Positions 27,067 to 34,721 of a stretch of 55,657 nucleotides of DNA are shown piece by piece. The translations under genes and the position numbers were made by a program. Numbering within the stretch: the stretch's first letter is position 1; every line of letters starts with the position of its first letter. The notes under the pieces were generated by a model. The model saw only the letters and a program-made list of their open reading frames with translations, had not been told where the DNA came from and did not search any database. The stretch is from Candidatus Rifleibacteriota bacterium (lineage in GTDB: Bacteria; Muiribacteriota; Ozemobacteria; Ozemobacterales; Ozemobacteraceae): positions 1 to 55,657 of the forward strand of contig CAJOND010000048.1 in the NCBI GenBank assembly GCA_905236675.1, read 5' to 3'.

Positions 27067-28197
27067 TTATTTGCCAGTCATAACATTCATGGCTTCATTA
27101 GCCCAATTCTTAGCCTGTTTTACCCCTTCATCTCCCCAATAATGAATACCATCACCACCAGGAGGATACTTGGTATATTTTCTTGAGTCGATTAACACAC
27201 CATTGTATTTAGGTAATTCAGATTCCAAAACTTTATAAAGTTTATCATTATCACTATCACTTAGTTTGCTACTATCTGGCGGTCCAACCCAAACAATCTG
27301 ACAACCTGCAGCTTTGGCCTGGTCGAGAAGACTGGTTATCATGTTTCTCTGAGTAGATTCTGGATATGCAAGCATATTAGCTCCTAACGAAACAACAAGA
27401 ACATCTGGTTTATAAGAACCCAGCATATCTTTAAGTTTCGGAGTGTTAGTCTGGTTTGCTCCAGTTGTAACTTCTTTACCATTTTCATCTTTTGAATAAG
27501 AACCACAGACACCAAGCTGTCCATTCATAAACCATTGAGGATTAGCCCCACCAAATGCTTCTGTTCTGACAGTTGCACCAGTATCACGCATTAAACCATC
27601 TATTGTTTTTCCATAAATTCCCATACAGTGAGAGTCACCAATATGAAGAACTCGGCTATCTGCTGTTATTATAGCTTCGCCAGGTGTAGTAGTCTTCTTT
27701 CCAGAATCATCCTTTTTAGGATCAATTTTTCCGGAAGCAATTCCATCTGACCTTTTAACACCTTCTTCTTTAGATAAATAACCACCTTTTTTAGTATCTT
27801 CTGGATAATCAGGAGTTTTAAGAGAGGCTTCTGCCCCTGGAATAGAAATATAATTACGATGCATATATCCCTTTATTCCATCAACCATTACTTCATAAAA
27901 TTCACCAGAAATACCTAATACTGTAACTTTAGTGCCTTCATTATATTTTCCCATTACAGGTCCCCAAGGCCATTGTCTTACTCTTAAGTTATCAGCAGCT
28001 ATAGTACCAGTAATAGGAAATTCTGTATCTGACTTTTCTGATTCATTTTTCTTTTCAACAACAACCTCAGCAGTTTCGCTATCTTCTGAAGCTGTTTCGT
28101 CTACAGTAACTTTAGAATTTTCAAATGGATTGTCTGCATAAGTCAAAGTCGAAATAAAACTTAAACAAAGCAAAACTAAGAAAAGCTTTCTAAACAT
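27067..28197 (-). CDS. Exported SH3b-SGNH hydrolase
   Basis: A 376-residue secreted protein: signal peptide (about residues 1-21), acidic linker, bacterial SH3 domain (about 62-118, NLRVRQWPWG...YMHRNYI), a second linker, then an SGNH/GDSL domain (about 180-372). Catalytic blocks are visible: G187-D-S189, G273-x-N region around N274 (SLGANM), and D349-G-I-H352. SH3b modules bind cell wall, so a wall or exopolysaccharide esterase (for example O-deacetylase) is the best inference. It shares the SH3b module with the duplicated cassette further along. A TGGTATT element lies upstream. Confidence 0.8.
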   Translation of the reverse strand: MFRKLFLVLLCLSFISTLTYADNPFENSKVTVDETASEDSETAEVVVEKKNESEKSDTEFPITGTIAADNLRVRQWPWGPVMGKYNEGTKVTVLGISGEFYEVMVDGIKGYMHRNYISIPGAEASLKTPDYPEDTKKGGYLSKEEGVKRSDGIASGKIDPKKDDSGKKTTTPGEAIITADSRVLHIGDSHCMGIYGKTIDGLMRDTGATVRTEAFGGANPQWFMNGQLGVCGSYSKDENGKEVTTGANQTNTPKLKDMLGSYKPDVLVVSLGANMLAYPESTQRNMITSLLDQAKAAGCQIVWVGPPDSSKLSDSDNDKLYKVLESELPKYNGVLIDSRKYTKYPPGGDGIHYWGDEGVKQAKNWANEAMNVMTGK

Positions 28198-28346
28198 TGT
28201 TATTCTCCAGCTATAACATTATGTAAATAAATACCATATATTATAAAAAAAGTTTACTAAATTTTATTGTAAAAAAGAAAAAAGAAATAATCGCTGTACA
28301 TTTTTTATTATTCTTCGTATCTAATTGCTATTTTCTCCCCTCTATC

Positions 28347-28376
28347 TTGACTAAAAGCATATTTTTGCTCTAATAT
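28347..28376 (+). promoter_or_regulatory. Promoter of the DnaB-like/TPR/HEAT operon
   Basis: A -35 TTGACT (28347-28352), 18-base spacer and -10 TAATAT (28371-28376) predict a start near 28383. GGAGG (28393-28397) follows, six bases before a TTG at 28404, which fixes the translation start there rather than at the in-frame TTG at 28380. Confidence 0.65.
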
Positions 28377-28403
28377 AAATTGTTCAAGCTTTGGAGGTTT
28401 CTA

Positions 28404-29951
28404 TTGTCTACAAATAATTTACTAAAAACAGAACTAGTTGAATATTTAAAAGAAGTCGCTCTTGACGAAGAGCGTGTATTAGCAAATCTGGTTTTCGACC
28501 CAGCTGTCATAGGGCAACAACTATTAGAAAACCATTTCACTATAGATGACTTTAAAGGAACTGAAGCAAATCGTGTTTTGCTTGGAACGATTTTAGAAAT
28601 AATAGAAGATGAAGAAACTCTGAGTCTTCCAAATCTTGTATCAAGACTTCTTAATCAGACCCAAGGGAAAAAAACAAAGCTTGAAATAGTTGGTGGAGAA
28701 GCTCGCATCAAAGACTTAATGATGAATCCTTTTTCGACACCTGGTGTTAAAATGATGGAAGACGTCGAACCTCTTATTGAACAAATTCGAGATAGAAACA
28801 TCAGATACGATTCACATAAAACCTTCATTCAATATTCTGAAAAAATAATAGATAACGATAAAGAAGTATTTGAAGTGTTAAGTGAAGGTATACAGTCACT
28901 ACGTTCAATATTTTTGCAAGGAAGCGCAGGCTACTTAAGAGGCATAGATTCACATATTAACGAAATGCAAGAAATGATTGCCGATCGTCGCTACAGAAAA
29001 CAAAGCTACCTTGGCTTGAACACTAATTTTCCTATTCTTATGGAAAAATTGAATGGATTTCAGAAAGAATTCTACCTTATCACTGGTGGGGTAGGGATGG
29101 GAAAATCTACTTTTGCAACACAATTAGCCTGGGATCTTGCAAATATGAATCCAGAGCTAACCGTTATATATTTCAGCCTAGACTTAAACAGAATTGATGC
29201 AACTGCAAAAATTATATCACAATGCGGTGAACTTCCTATAGATTATGTAAAAAACCCTTATTCAGCTCGTGACGATCTGGAAGAACGCCGAAATGAATCA
29301 CTGCAAAAAGTAGCAGCAATGAGCAAACGTTTTATATTAGTTGATGAATCAACAGGCAGACTTTCTATTGATGATGTAAAAAAATTCGTTAAAAGAACAA
29401 GATTAGAAAGAGGCGGTGAAGTTGCTGTTGTCATAGATCCTCTTTACAAAATTCTGATAAGAAATCAGCACCATATGAGTTTTAACGAAAAATGCAATGT
29501 TCTTGCCTCTGAACTTAAGAGTCTAGCTGCCGTAGAAGGTGTTACAGTTATAGCTACTGCAGGTCTTCCCAAAGCTATCAGCAACAGAAGACCAGTCAAA
29601 GAGGACTTAGAAGAAATTACAGGTCTTCTTTATGATCCTTATGCTATATTTTTCTTATACTGTGATTATCTAAATAACTTCGATACGCCTTTTCTAGAAT
29701 GGGAATGGGGCAAAGAAGATTCTTTCATGATACCTATTACAGAAGCTTTTGTAGCCAAAAATAAAATGGGCGGTTCTAATTCAACGATTTTCTACAGATA
29801 CTTCGAAGCCTTTTCAAAATTTAAAGAATGTGCTCCTCAGGAAGTAGAAAACTATTCCGCAATGATTGACAACCTTGAACGCTTTAAAGAAGTTCAAGCA
29901 AATCAAGCAGCAAAACAACATAACACAAATGCCCGTCAGGAGGAATTTTGA
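28404..29951 (+). CDS. Divergent DnaB-like helicase
   Basis: A 515-residue RecA-fold protein with a DnaB-like layout. The helical N domain (about residues 15-120) contains VLANLVFDPAVI and HFTIDDFKGTEANR; the C domain starts near 205. Walker A is GGVGMGKS (about 228-235) instead of the usual A-R-P-S-M-G-K-T. The post-strand segment is FSLDLN where DnaB has SLEMS, so the catalytic Glu is an Asp. Walker B-like VVIDPL and the later AKNKMGGSN correspond to DnaB positions for the Walker B Asp and the arginine-finger region. The changes argue against the main replicative helicase and for an accessory or specialised role. The TPR gene overlaps its stop. Confidence 0.75.
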   Translation: MSTNNLLKTELVEYLKEVALDEERVLANLVFDPAVIGQQLLENHFTIDDFKGTEANRVLLGTILEIIEDEETLSLPNLVSRLLNQTQGKKTKLEIVGGEARIKDLMMNPFSTPGVKMMEDVEPLIEQIRDRNIRYDSHKTFIQYSEKIIDNDKEVFEVLSEGIQSLRSIFLQGSAGYLRGIDSHINEMQEMIADRRYRKQSYLGLNTNFPILMEKLNGFQKEFYLITGGVGMGKSTFATQLAWDLANMNPELTVIYFSLDLNRIDATAKIISQCGELPIDYVKNPYSARDDLEERRNESLQKVAAMSKRFILVDESTGRLSIDDVKKFVKRTRLERGGEVAVVIDPLYKILIRNQHHMSFNEKCNVLASELKSLAAVEGVTVIATAGLPKAISNRRPVKEDLEEITGLLYDPYAIFFLYCDYLNNFDTPFLEWEWGKEDSFMIPITEAFVAKNKMGGSNSTIFYRYFEAFSKFKECAPQEVENYSAMIDNLERFKEVQANQAAKQHNTNARQEEF

Positions 29952-31840
29952 TGGAAGGTGCTGTCTTAGACTTATACAATAAGGCAGTTGCTTCGTATGA
30001 CAGAGGTGCCTACGAAATAGCAATACAAGAATATGAAAAAGCCTTAGAACTTGCTCCAGAAAATGTTGATATATTAGTCAACCTTGGTGCTGTCTGCCTA
30101 CAAAAAAGACGAGTTGACAAAGCAATAGACTATTTTGGCAAAGCATTAACAATAGATCCCAATAACTCTATGGCATTATATGATATAGGAAAAGCCTATA
30201 TGTATAAGCAAGATTTCAGACTTGGTTATATGGCTTTTCAGCAAGCTTCCGGTCTTTTGCCAGAAGACACGGAAATAAAACAGTTAATGGTTTCTTGTTT
30301 AAGGTCACTTGGCAAATATAAAGATGCCGTAGCTTTAATGCTTCAAAATATAGACAAATTCTCAAACAATGTTGATGCATTAATGGAATTAGGTGGCGAC
30401 CTGAAAATGCTTGCTCGTTATGAAGAAGCATTAGATGTATATAGAAAAGCTTCTGATGCAGCCTGTAACTCTATCGAACCATTGAAGGGCATGTATGACT
30501 GCCATATACATTTAGGAAACAAAGATAAAGCTCAAACAACATTAAAAAGAGCTTTAATGATAGAGCCTTCAAATCAAGAAGTAATTCTCAGGCTTGTTGA
30601 TTTATATTTAGAAGAAAACAAAGTTCAAGAAGCTGTTGAAATTATAACAAAAGGTCTTGAAACTATAGAAAACCCTGTTTTGCTTAGAGAAAAATACAAC
30701 GAAATGGTTAGAAGACTTCCTATATTAAAAAAGAAGTCATCACCAAACAAATTTGTTTTAGGACAAAGCTCACACGAAAGCGAAGTTTTCGATATTCTAG
30801 ACAAGCTTTACGATGGGAAAATCAGTATTGAAACAGCCCTAAATAATATGGGAATACTTCACCGAAAAGAACCTGAAGATATTTTAATAGCTGACGAATA
30901 TGCAAACCTTCTCTTTCAGACAAGACAATTTGAAAAAGCTTCTGAAGTATATTCCGAATTATTTATTTCCAAACCAAATTCACCTGTTCACCGAGTTGAT
31001 TTAGCCAAATCTCAGGCGATGAACGGAGATGTCGAAGCAGCAAGAAATACTTTAACTGATGCCATAAGAGATTTGGGGCATCAGGCAGAACTAGATTTAG
31101 CTTTAGTAGAGTTAGACTTATTAGAAAAAAACTTTGAAAAAGCTGGCGCTCGCCTAGACATGATAGTCCAAGAATTTCCTGAAGATATTCATGGACTTTT
31201 CCTCTATGCTTACACCGCTTTCAGAATGGATAAACTTGAAATAGCTGATAATATTTTCAAAAAACTGATAGATATAGCTAACGATGACGAAGAAGTAGCC
31301 TTATGGTATTCTCGATTCGCAATAATGACAGGGCAACCTCAAAAAGCCTTAAAAGTTTGGGATTCTTTCAATGACGGAATAGACAGCTTTGTCGAAGTCA
31401 TGTGCAGAATAGAACTCACAATAGCTTCTGGCGACACCAGCCAAATAATGAGATTACTTTGCAAAATCGGAGATTACAAACCAAGGTTTCTCGAAGATCA
31501 CCTGATGTTTGGCAAAGCGTTTTTCTATGCAGGAGAATTTCCTTCTGCCCAAAGAGAATTTGATATAGTCTTAAAAGCAGAGCCCTCAAACGCAGAAGCG
31601 CTAGGAATGTCCGCCATCAATTATCTGATGAGAAACAAAATGGCACAATTCTCAAGTATCTGGCAAAGAGCAATTTATCTAGATACTCTTTACGCCACAT
31701 TACCAATGATGACACTAAAAGAGTGCATGAAATTTATCCCAAAAGAAAAGCTTAAAAACGAGACAAAAAAACTGCTTAACATAGCCAAGCTTACCGCTCC
31801 GGATTATTCTAGATTAAAAAGATTATACGAAGCCTTATAA
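29951..31840 (+). CDS. TPR-repeat protein
   Basis: A 629-residue soluble protein built of TPR units; three clear ones at the start include IAIQEYEKALELAPENVDIL and AIDYFGKALTIDPNNSMALY, and more occur up to about residue 235 and again from about 310 to the end. A short basic linker with KKKSSPNKF (about 272-281) splits the two blocks. The ATG at 29951 overlaps the helicase TGA by one base and has AGGAGG seven bases upstream. It probably scaffolds with the helicase and HEAT proteins of this operon; no catalytic motif is seen. Confidence 0.8.
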   Translation: MEGAVLDLYNKAVASYDRGAYEIAIQEYEKALELAPENVDILVNLGAVCLQKRRVDKAIDYFGKALTIDPNNSMALYDIGKAYMYKQDFRLGYMAFQQASGLLPEDTEIKQLMVSCLRSLGKYKDAVALMLQNIDKFSNNVDALMELGGDLKMLARYEEALDVYRKASDAACNSIEPLKGMYDCHIHLGNKDKAQTTLKRALMIEPSNQEVILRLVDLYLEENKVQEAVEIITKGLETIENPVLLREKYNEMVRRLPILKKKSSPNKFVLGQSSHESEVFDILDKLYDGKISIETALNNMGILHRKEPEDILIADEYANLLFQTRQFEKASEVYSELFISKPNSPVHRVDLAKSQAMNGDVEAARNTLTDAIRDLGHQAELDLALVELDLLEKNFEKAGARLDMIVQEFPEDIHGLFLYAYTAFRMDKLEIADNIFKKLIDIANDDEEVALWYSRFAIMTGQPQKALKVWDSFNDGIDSFVEVMCRIELTIASGDTSQIMRLLCKIGDYKPRFLEDHLMFGKAFFYAGEFPSAQREFDIVLKAEPSNAEALGMSAINYLMRNKMAQFSSIWQRAIYLDTLYATLPMMTLKECMKFIPKEKLKNETKKLLNIAKLTAPDYSRLKRLYEAL

Positions 31841-31852
31841 GGAACAACAATT

Positions 31853-33307
31853 ATGATAGAAAAAATTGATTCATTTGACGAAAAAAAAATACGTCAAATG
31901 ATTGAAGACCTGGAAAATATCGAAGAACGCAAACTAAACGATGCGGTTTGCGACATAATAGATATAGGAAACCAACCCATTTCTTTGCTCATAGAATCTT
32001 TGCCCGATATGTCAGAAGAGGTCGGCAAAATCGTAGTTCAAAAATTAGAAGACTTTTTCTACTTTAACCCAGAAAAAGGCAAAAAAAATATCAAGACCTT
32101 AAAGAAATCAATAAAAAAAGTTCCGGAAAAATATCGTGCAGGGTTACTATCTGCTTTATCTGACATTCTTGACGCCGTAGACGACTCAGGTGACATTATC
32201 AGCACCATGAACGAAGAAGCCCTAGAAGTCTTACAATCTGACGCCGACATAGCCAGAATAAGCAAAGCAGTAGAAATTTTAGTAAGAGCAGAGGAAGCAA
32301 AATCAATTCCTTTTATCATAAATTTGATAAATAAAAACACAAATTTACTAGATAAATACGAATATTATCAATTTATAGAAACATCTTTGCTTGCTCTCAA
32401 AAGGTTGGGCGGAGAAGCTCTACTTAGATTATTAATTAACCCGCTTTCCGATTCTGCAATCAAACAGCTCAGAGTAGAATGGAGAACAAAAGAACAAAAG
32501 CTACTAGAAGACACCTTAATCACACTTCAAAAATTAGATTCTGATTTTGCACAAGTCATGATAAAGGTTATTGATTTGTCCGAGTTTAATTTACCATTTG
32601 CTACTATGCTAAACGAAGGCATAAAACACAGCGACAAATGGGTCAGACAAGCCGCTGTTGAAGCAATGAGAAAAACAAGCGAAGATATGACACCAGAAGC
32701 CTTATCAAGAATGCTAGGAGATCCAGCTCCCGAAGTAAGACTCATGGCAATAACTTCTCTAGGTGCTTTTGACAAAAATCAAACGGGCGACCTACTATTA
32801 GATTTAGCCAGTCGCGAAGAAGAATCAATAGACATAAGACTTAACGCATTGTATTCATTATATTCACAAGGCAATCTATTGGCACTACAACAGCTCGGAG
32901 CAAACAAAAACAACGAAAAAATATCTATAAACGCCAAAGGATTAGCTTCTCTTTTAATGACACACGACCAAGGCTTACGCAACATGCTCGAAGTTTACCT
33001 TTCCACCAATGAAAGCCTACTGCCAGAAGCAGCTCATTATTTATCAGAATTAACCATTCCAGAAGATATCGGTGTCTTAGTCTCCGAACACTCTAAAGGC
33101 AACGAAATACAAAAAGACAAAATGATACGATTTTTAAAGGCATTTATAGAAAACAACAATGGCCCAAAATTAGAGTCAGCCATGAAAGCCCAGCTTAACG
33201 AAGCCGAAAGAAATGCCTTAAAAAGAATGATTCCGGAAAAAGATCATATTGAAGATCACGAAAAACACTGCGACTGCAACCACCATCACAATCATCATAG
33301 CCACTAA
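31853..33307 (+). CDS. HEAT-repeat protein with His/Cys-rich tail
   Basis: A 484-residue helical-repeat protein. HEAT/PBS-like units are clear around residues 260-330 (WVRQAAVEAMRKTSEDMTPE and APEVRLMAITSLGAF). The C terminus is a metal-binding type tail, KHCDCNHHHNHHSH, unrelated to the repeats. The gene lies 12 bases after the TPR gene with AAGGA upstream and ends the operon. HEAT proteins mediate protein contacts. The tail suggests zinc, nickel or copper binding, but no metallochaperone domain is present. Confidence 0.75.
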   Translation: MIEKIDSFDEKKIRQMIEDLENIEERKLNDAVCDIIDIGNQPISLLIESLPDMSEEVGKIVVQKLEDFFYFNPEKGKKNIKTLKKSIKKVPEKYRAGLLSALSDILDAVDDSGDIISTMNEEALEVLQSDADIARISKAVEILVRAEEAKSIPFIINLINKNTNLLDKYEYYQFIETSLLALKRLGGEALLRLLINPLSDSAIKQLRVEWRTKEQKLLEDTLITLQKLDSDFAQVMIKVIDLSEFNLPFATMLNEGIKHSDKWVRQAAVEAMRKTSEDMTPEALSRMLGDPAPEVRLMAITSLGAFDKNQTGDLLLDLASREEESIDIRLNALYSLYSQGNLLALQQLGANKNNEKISINAKGLASLLMTHDQGLRNMLEVYLSTNESLLPEAAHYLSELTIPEDIGVLVSEHSKGNEIQKDKMIRFLKAFIENNNGPKLESAMKAQLNEAERNALKRMIPEKDHIEDHEKHCDCNHHHNHHSH

Positions 33308-33365
33308 CAACACGTAAAGCACAAAAAGGCTTTATACAAAAAATAACTCGAAAATCTACAAAAAA

Positions 33366-33398
33366 TAAAAAGCGACCTTTTTATGGGTCACTTTTTTT
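33366..33398 (+). terminator. Terminator of the DnaB-like/TPR/HEAT operon
   Basis: Stem AAAAAGCGACC/GGGTCACTTTTT with one C-A mismatch and a seven-base loop, ending in a run of seven T, about 60 bases after the HEAT stop. Confidence 0.75.
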
Positions 33399-33664
33399 AT
33401 ACCAACTAAAGCTCACAAAAACAAAATAATTAAGTCACAATTTATACTTTTATACGAAGAACAATCCAAAACAATTATCAATATTCGGATAATTTTAAAA
33501 CAATTTATTATCATATAATCAAAACACACTAAGAGAAATATATTTAATTTTGTTTTATTGATAAATACTTAACCATACATAATTATAATTTTGATAATTT
33601 AATAATTACCAAAGCTTACTTTTTTTTCTAATAATTTTTGATTTTAAGTCTACGATAAACTTTA
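33399..33664. other. AT-rich intergenic region
   Basis: Between the plus-strand terminator and the stop of the minus-strand prepilin. Very AT-rich; no reading frame, repeat or strong hairpin was found. No convincing terminator for the cassette was seen here. Confidence 0.4.
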
Positions 33665-33919
33665 TTATTGCTGACTTCTAACAACTATTAACCTTTTTAG
33701 TTCTATAGACTCATTTTCACCAATTTTTTTGTCATTTTTCGTTGAAACTTTAATTTCTACCCACATGACATTTTTTCTTTGATATTTTTTACCTAACTCA
33801 TAATATTTAGATGGAGCTGAAGTTGCCTGAAAATAAATAAAATTCAAATCAACTTTATGTCCCTTACCTAAAATAATATTTTGTTTTTTCCCATTTCCCA
33901 TATCAACAGATCTTGTCAC
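33665..33919 (-). pseudogene. C-terminal part of prepilin W, copy A (second frame)
   Basis: An 84-codon frame starting at GTG in a GTGA overlap with the frame before it. It aligns without gaps to residues about 110-184 of the intact copy-B prepilin (39768-40322): both share NGK(K/N)Q, GKG..(V/I)D(L/I)NF, MWVE(I/L)KV and the ending R(S)Q. One missing G in the G4 run around 33921-33924 would join it to the upstream part. It has no signal or pilin motif of its own. Confidence 0.75.
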
Positions 33920-34239
33920 CCCGTCTGTTTAGCGGAGTATTTAACAGTTACAGGATTTCCTCCTGCCGGTTCATAATAAAATTTCCAACGAGCAAAATTA
34001 TTTTTCGTATTTTTATCAGGATCTAATATTTCTGTAGATTTCAATAAATCATATTCTATTTGCGACATTATAATAGTTGCAGCTTCCATATTCGCCTGAT
34101 GAGCAAGTCCTTTTGTAGACCCTCTCATCCCAGAGCTCAACAAATTCATGATAGCAGCCAACATCAAAGCTGAAATTATAATACCTATAGATACTTCTAC
34201 TAACGTTACTGCTTTTCTACATTGATTAATCATCATCAT
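33916..34239 (-). CDS. Prepilin-like protein (PilW type), copy A, N-terminal frame
   Basis: A 107-residue frame with a type IV prepilin signature: basic leader, cleavage site A/VTLVEVSIG with Glu at +5, then a 20-residue hydrophobic helix (GIIISALMLAAIMNLL). It parallels the copy-B protein MKSRKEAFTLIE.... The frame stops 77 codons early because of a shift at a G run. Three ATGs in a row open the gene with no Shine-Dalgarno and a 14-base overlap with the preceding gene, indicating coupled translation. Last gene of copy A. Confidence 0.75.
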   Translation of the reverse strand: MMMINQCRKAVTLVEVSIGIIISALMLAAIMNLLSSGMRGSTKGLAHQANMEAATIIMSQIEYDLLKSTEILDPDKNTKNNFARWKFYYEPAGGNPVTVKYSAKQTG

Positions 34240-34717
34240 TTTTTATATTGTATACTAACCCTGTTACGGTTACATTGTGGGCTTTTGACTCTCCTGGCTG
34301 TTGCCACTCAACCTTTGAAGATATAATTTTATATTTATACGGGAAATAAGCAATCGAATTTCCAGGTTTGAAGTCTCTGATTGAAATTGTTCTTGTTGCT
34401 ATTTTACTAAAACCATCTTCTGTTATATCCATGCTAATTTTAATATCATCACTCACTGTTAAAGTCATAGTACCAGACCCAATTATTTTTTCTTCTGTCT
34501 GTTTTAAAAAGTCATCGTCAAATTTTAAAATATTACAATAAGCGATAACGTTTGAAGCATATTGTTGAGCAAGAATTTCATTGCGGTTTCTAATAGTGCC
34601 AGAGCTCCCCTTGGACATTAAAGTAAAAACAGGCAACAAAAAAATAGCTAGGATTCCACATACCACACTTATTTCTACTAACGAAAATGCATTTTTTGTT
34701 ATTATCTTTTTTTTCAT
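34226..34717 (-). CDS. Prepilin-like protein (PilV type), copy A
   Basis: A 163-residue type IV pilin-like protein. The leader MKKKIITKNA is cut before FSLVEISVVCGILAIF; Ala replaces the usual Gly at -1 and Glu is at +5. The hydrophobic helix is followed by KGSSGTIRNRNEILAQQYAS, shared almost word for word with the copy-B protein at 40319. The C-terminal part is beta-rich with KVEWQQPGESK near the end. It follows the giant PilX-like gene by four bases. Probably a minor pilin or pseudopilin of a surface or secretion fibre. Confidence 0.75.
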   Translation of the reverse strand: MKKKIITKNAFSLVEISVVCGILAIFLLPVFTLMSKGSSGTIRNRNEILAQQYASNVIAYCNILKFDDDFLKQTEEKIIGSGTMTLTVSDDIKISMDITEDGFSKIATRTISIRDFKPGNSIAYFPYKYKIISSKVEWQQPGESKAHNVTVTGLVYNIKNDDD

Positions 34718-34721
34718 TATA

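Noticed and set aside
33665..33919. Independent small gene with GTG start after the prepilin
   Set aside because: Gapless alignment with the C-terminal part of the intact copy-B prepilin shows it is the second half of a frameshifted gene.
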